Below, one piece after another: positions 9,658 through 23,480 of a stretch of DNA of 64,000 nucleotides. Both the position numbers and the translations under genes were made by a program. The DNA is from Oscillospiraceae bacterium (GTDB lineage Bacteria > Bacillota > Clostridia > Oscillospirales > CAG-272), in NCBI GenBank assembly GCA_015064185.1, contig SVSS01000003.1:1-64000 (forward strand), given 5' to 3'. Every line of letters starts with the position of its first letter. Position 1 is the stretch's first letter. The notes below the pieces were generated by a model. That model saw only the letters and a list, made by a program, of their open reading frames with translations. It was not told the origin of the DNA and did not search any database.

Positions 9658-10812
9658 ATGAAGATTATTTTTAACCGTCAACAAATTCTTTCTGCCGTTT
9701 CTCCCTTGATGATCGCAGCATCGGGAAAATCCACGCTTTCCGCAACGGATGGCATTTTAATTGAAGCAAAGCATCCCGATCTTTGCATTTTTACCGCTTA
9801 TGACCATGAAAAGGGTGTCAGAACAAGCATTGAAACAAAGGTATTAGAAGAAGGTAAATATATTATCAATGCTCAAAAATTCATTGCTACAATGCGTGTA
9901 ATGGATGGAGATGAGGTAACCTTTACCGTTGACAGTCAGCTTTGCGCACAGTTTTCTTGCGGAAGATCCTCTCACAAAATGAATGCCTTAAACGGTGAGG
10001 ATTTTCCCGAGCTGCCCTTGCTTGAAAGTGAGCGTGGATTTGCAATTACCTGCGGCACACTTCGTGAGATGCTGACAAAAACCATGTATGCAATGGGTGT
10101 AAACGATCAGCGTCCTGTTTTGAACGGTTGTTTCTTTTCCATTGAGCAAGATTCGCTGATGTTGGTTTCCTGCGATAGCTTTAAGCTTGCAAAATGCCGT
10201 TTGAAGACAGAGCTTGTAAATAACAATAAGGATGGCAGTGACCTTCGTTACCGCTTTATCGTTCCTGTAAAAACGGTAAACGAGCTGTATAAGCTGATCA
10301 CGGGTGATGCTGAAAAGGAGATCAGCATTTCCATGACGCGTCGCCATATCATCTTCCACATTGATAATATCGTATTTTTCTCCCGTCTTGTGGACGGCGA
10401 ATACATTGATTATGACCGTATCATCATCAGACAGCATAAGATCTATGCAACGGTAAACAGAGATGTATTGCTTGCAGCCCTTGACCGTGCCGCTCTTATT
10501 ACCGAGGAGCGTGTTGCCGGCAGCGTGCGCTCTCACGTAAAGCTGCAAATAGAGAGTGGGCTTCTTAAAATAATGGCATCCTCTACGGCAGGCAGCACTT
10601 ATGATGAAATTGAAATTGAGCATGAGGGAGCAGATATCCTGATTGCCTTTAATAACAGATACCTGATCGATTCTGTACGTGCCTGCGAGGCAGAAACAGT
10701 ACGCATTGCGCTTTCCTCTCCCTTAACAAGTGTGAATATTGAGCCGCAAGAGGGTGGCAGTGAGGACTCGGAGGATCTGTTTATGCTGTTGCCCGTTCGC
10801 ATGAAGGAGTAA
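9658..10812 (+). CDS. dnaN: DNA polymerase III beta sliding clamp
   Basis: DnaN sequence (MKIIFNRQQILSAVSPL...); gene order dnaA-dnaN-recF. Confidence 0.96.
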   Translation: MKIIFNRQQILSAVSPLMIAASGKSTLSATDGILIEAKHPDLCIFTAYDHEKGVRTSIETKVLEEGKYIINAQKFIATMRVMDGDEVTFTVDSQLCAQFSCGRSSHKMNALNGEDFPELPLLESERGFAITCGTLREMLTKTMYAMGVNDQRPVLNGCFFSIEQDSLMLVSCDSFKLAKCRLKTELVNNNKDGSDLRYRFIVPVKTVNELYKLITGDAEKEISISMTRRHIIFHIDNIVFFSRLVDGEYIDYDRIIIRQHKIYATVNRDVLLAALDRAALITEERVAGSVRSHVKLQIESGLLKIMASSTAGSTYDEIEIEHEGADILIAFNNRYLIDSVRACEAETVRIALSSPLTSVNIEPQEGGSEDSEDLFMLLPVRMKE

Positions 10813-10813
10813 T

Positions 10814-11923
10814 ATGCTGGCAAGAAAAATCACGGTCAGTGATTTCAGAAATATCTCAAATGCTACTGTTTGCTTTGAAGAAGGCATCAACGTGCTTTGC
10901 GGTGATAATGCCGAGGGAAAAACAAATTTGCTTGAAGCCATTTATTTTGCCTCTATCGGAAAAAGCTTTCGGGGAAATCATACAAACGAAATGATACGGT
11001 TTGGGCAAAAGGAGTCCATTCTCTCGCTTGATTTTAGGGCGAACGGAAGAGAGCAAACAATTTCTCTTTGTCTTGGTGGCGGCAGAGTGCGCGCGGCGGA
11101 AAAAAACCGCGTAAAAATACGGCGTATGTCTGAGATCGTAGGCAGCTTTCGGGCAGTTCTCTTTTGCCCGGAGCATTTGAGTCTTATTAAAGATGGTCCC
11201 GCCGAGCGCAGGCAGTTTCTTGATATTGCGATCAGTGCTGCCGATCCTCTTTATATGGGTGCGCTGCAACGCTACAACCGTGTATTAAAGCAAAGAAACG
11301 CGCTGATCAAAACAGCGGAAAAGGATAAAGACTTATTTGAAGCAACCGTTGATATTTGGTCAAGACAGCTGGCACATGAGGGCGCTTATATTGCAAAAAG
11401 CAGACAACGGTACGTAGAAAATGCCGCGGAATATATGAAGGAATGCTTTAGGGAAATGACAGGCTCTCGCGAGGAGCCCGCACTTCTTTATCTCGGTGTT
11501 GGCGGCAAGGAAGCTACCGATTACAGCGACTCCTCAAAAACTGAGGAGATTCTCTATCAAAAGCTTAGCCAAAGCCATGAAAGAGAAATTGCCGCAGGTG
11601 CTACCCTTTGGGGTATACACAAGGATGATGTAGAGGTTTTACTAAACGGTCACCCCGCACGCAGCTTTTGCTCTCAGGGGCAGCAAAGATCGCTTGCATT
11701 GGCACTGAAAATTGCCGAGGGCGAGCTTTGTAAAAAGGATTGCGGCGAATATCCTGTGCTTTTATTTGATGACGTGCTTTCCGAGCTTGACCGCGGCAGA
11801 CGCGAATATCTTTTAAAGCACATAAAGGGTAAGCAGGTGATCATGACGACCTGTGAAAAAGAAGGGTTTGAAGCCGATCACTTGATCGTGGTAAAAAACG
11901 GAACTTACCAAAGAATGGAATAG
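10814..11923 (+). CDS. recF: DNA replication/repair protein RecF
   Basis: GDNAEGKTNLLEAIYF Walker A; LLFDDVLSELD Walker B. Confidence 0.97.
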   Translation: MLARKITVSDFRNISNATVCFEEGINVLCGDNAEGKTNLLEAIYFASIGKSFRGNHTNEMIRFGQKESILSLDFRANGREQTISLCLGGGRVRAAEKNRVKIRRMSEIVGSFRAVLFCPEHLSLIKDGPAERRQFLDIAISAADPLYMGALQRYNRVLKQRNALIKTAEKDKDLFEATVDIWSRQLAHEGAYIAKSRQRYVENAAEYMKECFREMTGSREEPALLYLGVGGKEATDYSDSSKTEEILYQKLSQSHEREIAAGATLWGIHKDDVEVLLNGHPARSFCSQGQQRSLALALKIAEGELCKKDCGEYPVLLFDDVLSELDRGRREYLLKHIKGKQVIMTTCEKEGFEADHLIVVKNGTYQRME

Positions 11924-11931
11924 AAAATATT

Positions 11932-12186
11932 ATGTTTTTACACGTGGGAAACAACAAAAATATCAGAAAAAAGGAAATCATCGGTATTTTTGATGCCGAT
12001 ACCGCCACTGTTTCGGTCACAACGAGAAGATTTTTATCAGGCTCCGATAAGCGTGGCGAGATAGAGGCAGCAAATGAGGAAATTCCGAAATCCTTTATTC
12101 TTTACAGAAAAAAAGAGGGGTACGGTATTTGCTTTTCTCAAATATCAACCTCGGCATTGCTTGGCAGAAGCGAGCAAAACGGATAA
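11932..12186 (+). CDS. remB: extracellular matrix regulator RemB-like (DUF370)
   Basis: Small protein MFLHVGNNKNIRKKEIIGIFDADTATVS... between recF and gyrB, the usual remB position. Confidence 0.85.
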   Translation: MFLHVGNNKNIRKKEIIGIFDADTATVSVTTRRFLSGSDKRGEIEAANEEIPKSFILYRKKEGYGICFSQISTSALLGRSEQNG

Positions 12187-12209
12187 TGAACAAAACAAAG
12201 GAAGGATAA

Positions 12210-14177
<1,968 letters not shown>

Positions 14178-14194
14178 TGAAAGGAGATAAAAAT

Positions 14195-16720
14195 ATGGAA
14201 TACAAGAACGAAAATATTGAATTTCCCAATCAGATCATCGAAGATGTAGAGATGTCGGGGCGCGTCAAGCAGGCGTTTATTGAATATGCAATGTCTGTTA
14301 TCGTTGCCAGAGCCCTGCCCGATGTGCGCGACGGCATGAAGCCCGGTCAGCGCCGCATCATGTACGCAATGTACGAGGATCACCTCACCTCGGACAAGCC
14401 CTTCTTTAAATCCGCTACCACCGTTGGTAACGTGCTTGGTCGCTATCACCCCCACGGTGATGCCGCCGTTTACGGCACCATGGTGCGTATGGCACAGGAT
14501 TTCTCACTGCGCTATCCGCTGGTAGAGGGTCAGGGTAACTTTGGCTCTATTGACGGTGATAGCCCTGCTGCTTACCGTTATACCGAGGCACGCCTTGCCA
14601 AGATCTCAAACGAGCTGATGGCTGACCTTGAAAAGGAGGTCGTGCCCTTTGGCCCGAACTTTGATAACCGCCGCCGTGAGCCCCTGGTGCTCCCCTCCCG
14701 CTTCCCGAACCTCTTAGTGAACGGCTCGGTTGGTATTGCGGTTGGTATGGCGACCAACATCCCGCCCCATAACATGGGCGAGGTCATTGATGCAACCATT
14801 TATCGCATGGAAAACCCTGAGGCGACCGTTGAGGAGCTGATGCAGTACATCAAGGGTCCCGACTTCCCCACCGCCGCTACCTGCTACGGCGTGCAGGGCA
14901 TTATCGATGCGTATCGCACGGGTAAAGGACGCGTGATGGTGCGTGCCAAGTGTGAGGTCGATGAGGAAAACCATTGGATCAAGGTAACCGAAATTCCCTA
15001 CCAGGTCAACAAATCCGCGCTCGTTATATCGATCGCAGAGCTTGTAAAGGAAAAGAGAATTGATGGCATTACCGATATCAAGGACGTATCCTCTGACCGA
15101 AACGGTATTTGCATTCTTATTTCCTACCGTCGCGATGTCAACGGTCAGGTCATTCTCAATCAGCTCTATAAATACACCCAGCTGCAGGATACCTGCTCGA
15201 TCAACATGCTGGCACTTGTCGGCGGCGAGCCTCGCGTGCTTTCCCTGCCGCAGATCCTTGACTACTATATCGCCCACCAGATGGACGTGATCACCCGCCG
15301 CACCAAGTTTGACCTTGATAAGGCGGAGGCTCGCGCGCATATCCTTGAGGGCTATAAGATCGCAGGCGATAATATCGATGACGTTGTGGCGCTGATCCGT
15401 GCCGCATCCTCGGTTGCCGACGCCAAGGAAAAGCTGATTGCAAATTACAGCCTTACCGAAACGCAGGCGCAGGCGATCGTTGAAATGACGCTTGGTAAGC
15501 TGACAGGCCTTGAGCGACAAAAGATCGATGATGAGCTTGAAAAGCTGCATCAGATGATCAAGGAATTCCGCGCCGTGCTTGCCGATGAGCAAAAGGTAAA
15601 GGATATTATCAAGGATGAGATGCTTGAGATCCGCCGCAAATACGCAGATGCACGCCGCACCGAGATCGTGGAGGCGACCGACGACATCGACCTTGAGGAT
15701 CTCATTGAACGTCACGATTGCGTGATCACCCTCACCCATGCGGGTTATATCAAGCGCCAGCCTGCCGATACCTACGCGGCACAGCATAAGGGCGGCAAGG
15801 GCATTATCGGTATGACCACCAAGGAGGAGGACTTTATCGAAAAGCTGATGGTCGTGCACAGCCACGATTACCTCATGCTCTTTACCAACACGGGTAAGGT
15901 GTTTATGCGTAAGGCATATCAGATCCCCGAGGCATCGCGCACGGCAAAGGGCACCAATATCATAAATGTTGTGGAAACCGTACAGGGTGAGACCATTACA
16001 GCGATGATCTCTGTTTCCGACTTTGGCGAGGAGGATTTCCTTACCATGGTCACCAAATACGGTGTCATCAAGCGTACACGCTTGAAGGAATATGAATACC
16101 AGCGTAAGGGCGGCAAGATCGCACTCTCGCTCGATGAGGGAGATGAGCTGGTGTTTGTGATGCACAGTAAGGGTGACAAGGACGTGCTGCTTGCAACGCA
16201 CGAGGGCAGTGCCGCACGCTTTACCGAAAGCGCGGTAAGACCCCTTGGCAGAACGGCGCGCGGCGTGCGCGGCGTTAAGCTCCGTGAGGGCGACTATGTT
16301 GTGGGTGCCGTGATCGTTGACGACACCAAGCAGCTTATCACTGTAACCGAAAACGGATACGGAAAACGCACACCGTTTGAGGATTTCCGCGTGAAGGGCA
16401 GAGGTGGTCTTGGTGTTACCTGTCACAACCTGACTGAAAAGACGGGCTTGCTTGCAGGTATTGCCGCTGTGACCGATGAGGATGATCTGATGATGATCAC
16501 CAACCTTGGTACGATCATTCGTACCCCCGTGGCGCAGATCAATACCTACTCCCGTACCGCCGCAGGCGTTATCGTAATGCGCCTTGGCGAGGGTCAGACC
16601 CTTGCGGGCTTCTCAAAGGTAGCCCATGAGGAGCAGGAGAATGAGGAGAATGCCCCCGAGGCACAAGTTGAAGTAACCGAGGCGCAGGCTCCCGCTGCAG
16701 AGCAGCCCGAAAACAAGTAA
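14195..16720 (+). CDS. gyrA: DNA gyrase subunit A
   Basis: [39 protein letters not shown]; start after AAAGGAGATAAAAAT. Confidence 0.98.
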   Translation: MEYKNENIEFPNQIIEDVEMSGRVKQAFIEYAMSVIVARALPDVRDGMKPGQRRIMYAMYEDHLTSDKPFFKSATTVGNVLGRYHPHGDAAVYGTMVRMAQDFSLRYPLVEGQGNFGSIDGDSPAAYRYTEARLAKISNELMADLEKEVVPFGPNFDNRRREPLVLPSRFPNLLVNGSVGIAVGMATNIPPHNMGEVIDATIYRMENPEATVEELMQYIKGPDFPTAATCYGVQGIIDAYRTGKGRVMVRAKCEVDEENHWIKVTEIPYQVNKSALVISIAELVKEKRIDGITDIKDVSSDRNGICILISYRRDVNGQVILNQLYKYTQLQDTCSINMLALVGGEPRVLSLPQILDYYIAHQMDVITRRTKFDLDKAEARAHILEGYKIAGDNIDDVVALIRAASSVADAKEKLIANYSLTETQAQAIVEMTLGKLTGLERQKIDDELEKLHQMIKEFRAVLADEQKVKDIIKDEMLEIRRKYADARRTEIVEATDDIDLEDLIERHDCVITLTHAGYIKRQPADTYAAQHKGGKGIIGMTTKEEDFIEKLMVVHSHDYLMLFTNTGKVFMRKAYQIPEASRTAKGTNIINVVETVQGETITAMISVSDFGEEDFLTMVTKYGVIKRTRLKEYEYQRKGGKIALSLDEGDELVFVMHSKGDKDVLLATHEGSAARFTESAVRPLGRTARGVRGVKLREGDYVVGAVIVDDTKQLITVTENGYGKRTPFEDFRVKGRGGLGVTCHNLTEKTGLLAGIAAVTDEDDLMMITNLGTIIRTPVAQINTYSRTAAGVIVMRLGEGQTLAGFSKVAHEEQENEENAPEAQVEVTEAQAPAAEQPENK

Positions 16721-16882
16721 AATAAAAAAAGACAGCCCCGAGTATGCTTGACATATTCGGGGTTGTCGCAGGCATAGCCAAGGCGAGCCCCACAGGGCAT
16801 ATCCTTTGGTAAAAAGAGGGACAGGGGAACCGTGTCCCTGTCACAATATCCCCCAAAACGGGGCAAAAAATAGGAGATCTAT

Positions 16883-17848
16883 ATGAAAAAACGTCTGATA
16901 GCCGTTATCGTGGCGATCGCGTTGATCCTTGTATCACTGGGTGTGTTTTTGGTGGTGCGGCATATCAAAAACAACCGCCCGCCCGAGCTTGAGAGCTTAA
17001 GACCCCGTGTGATCGCGCTCATTGACGCTTCGCACGAGATCAACGAGATCTTTTGGGGCGAGGGGTTGCCCACCCACCCGCGCGTATATCGCGAATATTA
17101 TACACGTGTGCCGTTTTATTTGCAAGAGGACGGCGATCACTATATCTTCAGCGACGCGCAGACCGACTACAAGCTCTATTATTATACCTTTACTGACGCA
17201 GAGGTTGGTGACATTCTTGCGTATCAGTATTGTCTGAAGGTCGCTGACGGCGAGTACGTTGACGTAGAAAAGGGCGGCGCCCTTACCATTGCCGATAAGA
17301 TCAAATACCGCTATGCGCTTGTTTCAAGCGAGGCGGATGCGAGTGCCATCTTCTCAGCAGACGGCAAATACTATATTCCCTTACCCGAATATGTTGAAAC
17401 GGAAGCGGAGTTTTATTACACCGCCTCCGATCCCGCGTATTACGATTACGTGCGTGACGATGCGGGATATCTCACAACGGCAGCCATTAAGATCAAGGCA
17501 GAGGGCGTTTATGCCAATGATTTTCTCACCTCCGTGTATGAAAGTATCTTCACGGGTATAACGATATCCGACAGCCAAAACGGCACGCTTTATGCGCGCT
17601 ATACCGATCATACCGACACGGAAGGCGGAGGGCATTTGATGAAGTCGAATTTGTGGGAGCCGATCGCGGTTTCTCGCACCTATCTTTACGATACCATGCG
17701 CATGAGCGAGAAGCGCAAGAGCAACGCGACCGACGTTTTTATTGATATCGACAGCTACGTGCCCGGCAAAGAGAGCGAAACGCAAACCATTACCCTTTCC
17801 TTTACCCTGCAAAACGGCGCTTGGTATCTCAACTCCGCAACCTATTAA
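16883..17848 (+). CDS. hypothetical membrane-anchored/exported protein
   Basis: 321-aa ORF with N-terminal TM helix (RLIAVIVAIALILVSLGVFLVV) and GGAGAT RBS. Confidence 0.75.
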   Translation: MKKRLIAVIVAIALILVSLGVFLVVRHIKNNRPPELESLRPRVIALIDASHEINEIFWGEGLPTHPRVYREYYTRVPFYLQEDGDHYIFSDAQTDYKLYYYTFTDAEVGDILAYQYCLKVADGEYVDVEKGGALTIADKIKYRYALVSSEADASAIFSADGKYYIPLPEYVETEAEFYYTASDPAYYDYVRDDAGYLTTAAIKIKAEGVYANDFLTSVYESIFTGITISDSQNGTLYARYTDHTDTEGGGHLMKSNLWEPIAVSRTYLYDTMRMSEKRKSNATDVFIDIDSYVPGKESETQTITLSFTLQNGAWYLNSATY

Positions 17849-17869
17849 GAAAAAGGATCGAGAAAAAGG

Positions 17870-17907
17870 AAAGCAACAGCGTCTGCCGCGGCAGACGCTG
17901 TTGCTTT
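17870..17907 (+). terminator. strong hairpin terminator
   Basis: AAAGCAACAGCGTCTGCC-GC-GGCAGACGCTGTTGCTTT. Confidence 0.75.
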
Positions 17908-18123
17908 ATGAGAAGGAGTGCCGTACGTTCCTGTGAGAGATCTTCTCACCGCGCACACCTTGCGTGCGCTTCCCCTACGATGCTTGCGGAAATATCCATT
18001 CTTTGGCGCGGGGTACACGTAGGGGCTGGCACCTTGACAGCCCGAAATGCGAGGCAACGGGGCGTCAGGGCGCCGCCCCCTACATAAATCATATCATGAA
18101 GCACCGTGTTTGCGCTTCCCTTT

Positions 18124-18190
18124 GTAGGGGCGATTCACGAATCGCCCGCCGAAACCGCACCAAAATGGGCGCTTCGTGAAGCGCCCCTAC
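18124..18190. repeat. interspersed palindromic repeat, GTAGGGGCG family
   Basis: GTAGGGGCGATTCACGAATCGCCC...GGGCGCTTCGTGAAGCGCCCCTAC. Confidence 0.85.
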
Positions 18191-18300
18191 GGGAAATCAT
18201 CTCTCCGTACGCCTTGTTCGCACATTGCCCTGCCCTTCCCCTTTTTAAAGGTTTTGGGAGTGTGGGAGTGAATGTTTTTTGCCGTGGGGCAAAAAACAAA

Positions 18301-18340
18301 GAGGGAGAGAGGACTTTTGCAAAAGTCCTCTCTCCCTCTC
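18301..18340 (-). terminator. terminator hairpin of the acyl-CoA ligase gene
   Basis: GAGGGAGAGAGGACTTTTGCAAAAGTCCTCTCTCCCTC; T-rich beyond the stem on the minus strand. Confidence 0.7.
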
Positions 18341-18359
18341 TTATTTTCTCCCCACTCGA

Positions 18360-20054
18360 TTACTTCACCAAGTGGCGTTTGATCTTGCGGGATGTGGTTT
18401 TTTCAAATTCGGTATCACGCAGCTCAAGACCCTTGATCTTTTTAAACGAGGGCAGTTTTTTGTTGAGCTCGGTGAGCTTGCCGTAAATAACCTTATAGAC
18501 GGTATCAGAATCCGTTCCTTCGGGGAACAGATCCCTGTTCGGGTATACCACGGCGGTCAGCAGCACGGTCTCACCATCGGTATCCTTTCTGCCAACCACA
18601 ACGCTTTCGGCAATTTCTTCAATTTTTTCAAGGTATTCCTCGATCTCCTCGGGGAACACGTTTTTGCCGTTTTCCAGAACGATCACCGATTTCAAACGAC
18701 CCGTGATATAGATATAGCCCTCGGCGTCCATATAGCCAACGTCCCCCGTGCGATACCAGCCGTCCTCGGTAAATGCCTTGGCATTCTCCTCGGGATTGTT
18801 GTAGTAGCCAAGCATGACGTTCTCGCCCTTGACCTGGATCTCACCCTCTTCAAAGCCCTTGTCGTTGACATTGCCCGTTTTGGCAATGCGTGACTCGCAG
18901 CAGGGCACAGCAGGGCCGACCGAGCCTGCCTTTGGCGCATAGTAGGGTGCAACGGAAATCAGCGGCGAGCATTCGGTAATGCCGTAGCCCTCGCAGATCT
19001 GCACGCCAAATGCCTCGAAATTCTTTACCATTTCGGGGTTCAGGGGCGCGCCGCCGCAGATGATCTTCTCAAGGCGACCGCCAAAGGCGGCAAGCACAGA
19101 GGAGAAGAGCTTGCGACGCAGGTCTATGCCGACCTTTCTCATACCGTTTGAAATTTTGATCATGTTACGAAGCAGCTTATCCTTGCCCTTTTTGCGTGCC
19201 TCGTCCCAAATTTTTTTGTACATCGTGTTGACGAACAGCGGCACGAGGATAAGACCCGTAGGCTTAAACTCGGCAAAGTTGCGCATGAGGTGGCGGAGCG
19301 TATCGTTGATGCCGATCGAAATGCCGTAGCAAAGGCTGGCAAGCATGATGGCAAGCTCGTAGGTGTGGTGCAGGGGGAGTACCGAAACGGTCACGTCATT
19401 TTCGTTAAAGTTTACGGTATTACAAGCTGCATTCACGCACGCGCAAATGTTTTTCTCACAGAGCATAACGCATTTGCTAGAGCCCGTGGTGCCCGAGGTA
19501 AAGAGCATCACGGCAAGCGACTCGGGGTCGCGATCAGGGAGCTGATAGCCATTCTCAAGCGATTTTTCTCCCATTTTAAGGATTTCTGCAAAGGGAACGA
19601 CCTTTTCCGTGGCACAATCCTCTTGGGGCTCCATAGGCGCAAAAATACGCAGTGTGGGATGGCGCTCCATTACGGCTGCCATTTTTTGATTGAAGCTCGC
19701 GGAATAAACGATCGCTTCCGCATCAACGCTTTCGAGCAAGCCCTCGATCTCGCCAATGGCAAGCTCCTTATCCATGGGGATGATGACACCGCCCGCAGCG
19801 GTTACCGCGAGGTAGGTGGCAACCCACTCGGGCGAGGTTTCGCCAATGACGGCAACGCGCTTGCCGGCAAGCCCCAATGCACAAATGCCTGCCGCTAACG
19901 CGTGTGCCTTGTGTGAAAATTCTGCATAGGTAAGCGCGCCAAAGGTCTTGCCTGTGGGAAAGCGAAAGGCATTCTTCTCTCCCCTTGCCGCAAGCGCGGG
20001 GATCATATCCTTAAAGGAGCGCATGGGCGTAAAGATACGCGGTGTTTTCTTCAT
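18360..20054 (-). CDS. AMP-binding enzyme, long-chain acyl-CoA synthetase-like
   Basis: MLFTSGTTGSSKCVMLCEKN, ICEGYGITECSPLIS, GWYRTGDVGYMDAEGYIYITGR. Confidence 0.93.
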   Translation of the reverse strand: MKKTPRIFTPMRSFKDMIPALAARGEKNAFRFPTGKTFGALTYAEFSHKAHALAAGICALGLAGKRVAVIGETSPEWVATYLAVTAAGGVIIPMDKELAIGEIEGLLESVDAEAIVYSASFNQKMAAVMERHPTLRIFAPMEPQEDCATEKVVPFAEILKMGEKSLENGYQLPDRDPESLAVMLFTSGTTGSSKCVMLCEKNICACVNAACNTVNFNENDVTVSVLPLHHTYELAIMLASLCYGISIGINDTLRHLMRNFAEFKPTGLILVPLFVNTMYKKIWDEARKKGKDKLLRNMIKISNGMRKVGIDLRRKLFSSVLAAFGGRLEKIICGGAPLNPEMVKNFEAFGVQICEGYGITECSPLISVAPYYAPKAGSVGPAVPCCESRIAKTGNVNDKGFEEGEIQVKGENVMLGYYNNPEENAKAFTEDGWYRTGDVGYMDAEGYIYITGRLKSVIVLENGKNVFPEEIEEYLEKIEEIAESVVVGRKDTDGETVLLTAVVYPNRDLFPEGTDSDTVYKVIYGKLTELNKKLPSFKKIKGLELRDTEFEKTTSRKIKRHLVK

Positions 20055-20429
20055 GATAATCCTCTTTTCCCGTGCTTGTTTTTTTCCTGTGAGAAGCAAA
20101 GGCTCTCACCCACAGGGAAAGTGCACGATCATAATTCATTATACCCCAAAAACAGCAGCCCTGTCAAGTAATGGAAGCGTTACAAGAAAAAGGTGTTTGC
20201 AATATGGTAAAATGTGGATAATTTTGCAGGAGGGGAACCCCTCCCCTACATGGTGTGGTTCACAAGGCGCGCTTTGTTTGCATTCGCCTTGTAGGGGTGT
20301 CTACAAACCGCTTGCGGTTTGCGTGAAAAAATCGCGGTGCGATTCTTCGTTTCACAAATCGCCCGAAAAATGATAACGGGTGCCCTACGGGAGATCAAAA
20401 CCACCGGTGCACCTTGTTCGTATATTTGT

Positions 20430-20494
20430 GTAGGGGCGATTCACGAATCGCCCGAACCAAACCGCACCGCGGGCGATTCATGAATCGCCCCTAC
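20430..20494. repeat. interspersed palindromic repeat, GTAGGGGCG family
   Basis: GTAGGGGCGATTCACGAATCGCCC...GGGCGATTCATGAATCGCCCCTAC. Confidence 0.85.
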
Positions 20495-20724
20495 GGGATA
20501 TCATATCATTGTGCACCTTGTTCGCACCTTCTATGGGATATCGTATCATGGTGCGCTCTGTTCGCACATTCTCCTGTAGGGGAGGCGTTTTGCCTCCCGG
20601 TTTTTTCTTTTGCCCTACCGTCTATCTCCAAATACAAAAATATCGCCCCATCGCAGCACGGCTCCAATCGAGAGGTGTGCTTTGGTCGGGCGATATCTTT
20701 ATGAAGTTTGGTTTTTACGGGCGC

Positions 20725-21228
20725 TCAAAGCAGTGCGTCTATCATGGCAAGCACAAAGGGGATCAGCTTAATGAGCAGGATCGCAAGACCGATTGAAAGA
20801 AAAACGGTGAGAATAAATTGCAACGGGCCGTTTCCCTTTTTATCAAAGCGTCCCTCGGCGCGGTATTTGAGTGCCTCGGGAATATAGTAGCGTGTGTCGC
20901 TCCCTTCACCCTCTGCTTTTTGAACGGTTTTTTGCAGCACGAGGTTGTGGCGCAATTCAAAGCCAAGTAAGCCTTTTTTGCTAAGATCGAGCTCCGCAAG
21001 TGTTTTTGCCGAGTCGGGCGATAATGCCGCGGCACGAAGCAGCGCACGCACAAGGCTGCCGGGAACACTGCGCTGGTAGAGCGTGTAAAGAGAGGAAAGC
21101 ACAATGCCAACGCAAATGCCCAGGATAAGAAGCGTTACCATTGTGGCATCGCTTTGGTCAAAGGTAATGTTTTCGTATTCCTTTGCCTCAAGGGTAAACA
21201 GAGAGACAAGGGAGAGCGGGGTGCGCAT
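20725..21228 (-). CDS. hypothetical two-TM membrane protein
   Basis: 167-aa ORF translationally coupled to serS; TM segments near both ends. Confidence 0.7.
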   Translation of the reverse strand: MRTPLSLVSLFTLEAKEYENITFDQSDATMVTLLILGICVGIVLSSLYTLYQRSVPGSLVRALLRAAALSPDSAKTLAELDLSKKGLLGFELRHNLVLQKTVQKAEGEGSDTRYYIPEALKYRAEGRFDKKGNGPLQFILTVFLSIGLAILLIKLIPFVLAMIDALL

Positions 21229-22511
21229 CAAAGCGCCTCGGGCTTGATCACATCACAGCCCATGTAGGTGCGCAGTGCCTCGGGAACGGTAACGGAGCCG
21301 TCCTCGTTTTGATAGTTCTCAAGAATAGCCGCAACCGTACGGCCGACTGCCACGCCCGAGCCGTTCAGGGTATGCACCAAGCGGGGCTTATCCTTGGGAT
21401 TCTCGCGGAAGCGGATGTTTGCACGGCGTGCCTGGTAGTCCTCGAAGTCGGAGCAGGAGGAAATTTCCACGTAACGACCGTAGGAGGGCATAAAGACCTC
21501 GATATCATAGGTCATGGCGCTCGAAAATCCAAGGTCACCCGAGGAAAGGCGTACAACGCGGTAAGGAAGGCCAAGACCCTGCAAAACGCGCTCGGCATCG
21601 TTTGTTAGCTTTTCAAGCTCATCATACGAGGTTTCAGGGCTGGTAAATTTTACCAATTCAACCTTGTTGAACTGATGCTGACGGATAAGACCTCTCGTGT
21701 CACGTCCGGCAGAGCCCGCCTCGGCGCGGAAGCAAGCTGAATATGCGCAGAAGGAAAGGGGCAGCTTTGCACCGTCAAGGATATCGTCGCGATACATGTT
21801 GGTAACGGGCACCTCTGCGGTGGGGATGAGGAAGAAATCGTTGTTTGCTACGCGGAAAGCGTCCTCCTCAAACTTCGGCAGCTGACCCGTGCCGCGCATC
21901 GAGTCGCGGTTTACCATGTAGGGCGGGAAAATTTCGGTGTAGCCGTGGTCGGTGTGGGTGTCAAGGAAATAGTTGATTATGGCGCGCTCCAAGCGAGAGC
22001 CCATGCCACGGTAAAAGTGGAAGCGGGCGCCGGTAACCTTTGCGGCAGTATCGGGATCGAGAATGCCAAGCTCCTTGCCGAGATCCCAGTGCGCCTTGGG
22101 CTCAAAGCCAAAGGCTTTGGGCTCGCCCCAGCGGCGGATCTCTACGTTGTCAGAGTCATCCTTGCCAACGGGAACCTTTTCGTTCGGGGTGTTGGGAATG
22201 GAAAGCAAAATGGTGGAGATCTCGTTGTCAATGGCGGAGATCTTTTCTGTTTCTGCCTTTACTGTGTCGGAAAGCTTTTTCATTTCCGCAAAAATAGGCG
22301 CAACGTCCTTCCCTTCCTTCTTCAGGGCGGGAATTTGCTTGGAAATTCTGTTTTGCTCAGCCTTTTTCTGCTCGGTGTCGGCAATCAGTGCGCGGCGCTC
22401 CACGTCAAGCGTGAGCAAGCGATCGATGTCTGCGCTGTAATCCTTCTGGCGGCTTGCAAGGCGTTCCTTGACAAGCTCGGGATTTTCTTTGATAAATTTA
22501 ATGTCTAACAT
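21228..22511 (-). CDS. serS: serine--tRNA ligase
   Basis: [21 protein letters not shown]..., class II motifs, [21 protein letters not shown]. Confidence 0.97.
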   Translation of the reverse strand: MLDIKFIKENPELVKERLASRQKDYSADIDRLLTLDVERRALIADTEQKKAEQNRISKQIPALKKEGKDVAPIFAEMKKLSDTVKAETEKISAIDNEISTILLSIPNTPNEKVPVGKDDSDNVEIRRWGEPKAFGFEPKAHWDLGKELGILDPDTAAKVTGARFHFYRGMGSRLERAIINYFLDTHTDHGYTEIFPPYMVNRDSMRGTGQLPKFEEDAFRVANNDFFLIPTAEVPVTNMYRDDILDGAKLPLSFCAYSACFRAEAGSAGRDTRGLIRQHQFNKVELVKFTSPETSYDELEKLTNDAERVLQGLGLPYRVVRLSSGDLGFSSAMTYDIEVFMPSYGRYVEISSCSDFEDYQARRANIRFRENPKDKPRLVHTLNGSGVAVGRTVAAILENYQNEDGSVTVPEALRTYMGCDVIKPEAL

Positions 22512-22528
22512 ATCATGGCCCTCTTTTC

Positions 22529-23428
22529 TTATTCTTCCTCGGCAAAAAGCCCGTCGCCGCAAAGCGCTGTTAACAGCGCTTCCATATCGGCGTCATCCTC
22601 GTAAAAGATCTCAATAGAGCGTTTTTTGTCGTTTTGTGTAATTTTTACTTTTCTGCCAAGAGCTTCGCGCGTGCGTCGCTCAAGATCCTTCATCCATACG
22701 CGATTTTGCGTGTGCCCTGTAATATCGGGCATCTCCTCGCGTGGCTCGGCGTTTTCACGCTTTACAAGTGCCTCAACCTCGCGTACCGAAAGCTTTTTCG
22801 CCGCGATGCGCGCTGCCATCAGAGGAATCAATTCCTGATTTTTCAGCGCAAGCAGCGCACGTGCGTGTCCTGCGGTCAAAAATCCATCCTTTTCCTGCAG
22901 AAGTGTAAGCACTTCATCGGGCAGATCGAGTAAACGAAGGGTGTTTGCTACGGCAGAACGGGATTTTCCCGCGATTTTGGAAACCTCCTCCTGCGTCATG
23001 TCGAAGCGCTCCATCAAGGCATTGTAGCCAAGCGCCTCCTCAACAACGTTAAGGTCCTCACGCTGTACGTTCTCAATGAGTGCGATCTGTGCGGTTTTCA
23101 GGTCGTCACCGTCAAGCACAACGGCAGGAATTTCGGTAAGCCCTGCCATTTTTGCGGCACGCCAACGGCGCTCGCCGGCAATGATCTCATATGCACCCTC
23201 AAAATTGGGGTTGGGGCGCACCAAAATAGGCTGAAGTACACCGTAAGCGGCAATGCTGTCGGCAAGCGCCTCAAGCGCTTCGCGGTCAAATTGCTTGCGG
23301 GGCTGATCGCTGCGCGGCTCAATTTCGGAAATGCGCAGCGTGGTGGCAGTTCCATCCTTCATACCCATGATGTTGTCATCAAGTATGGAGTAAAAGTCTT
23401 TTCCAAGAGCACTTTGTCTTTTGGCCAT
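22529..23428 (-). CDS. parB: chromosome partitioning protein ParB (Spo0J type)
   Basis: [45 protein letters not shown]. Confidence 0.93.
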   Translation of the reverse strand: MAKRQSALGKDFYSILDDNIMGMKDGTATTLRISEIEPRSDQPRKQFDREALEALADSIAAYGVLQPILVRPNPNFEGAYEIIAGERRWRAAKMAGLTEIPAVVLDGDDLKTAQIALIENVQREDLNVVEEALGYNALMERFDMTQEEVSKIAGKSRSAVANTLRLLDLPDEVLTLLQEKDGFLTAGHARALLALKNQELIPLMAARIAAKKLSVREVEALVKRENAEPREEMPDITGHTQNRVWMKDLERRTREALGRKVKITQNDKKRSIEIFYEDDADMEALLTALCGDGLFAEEE

Positions 23429-23480
23429 GTTGTTTCTCTCCTTATTTTATAGTGTTGACAAGGGCTGCTTTTGCGCACGG

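Noticed and set aside
14714-16426. 570-aa minus-strand ORF
   Set aside because: Antisense shadow of gyrA.
20638-20699. Long inverted repeat AAATATCGCCC...GGGCGATATCTTT
   Set aside because: Best explained as the terminator of the minus-strand membrane-protein gene; the loop is structured but I have no further support.
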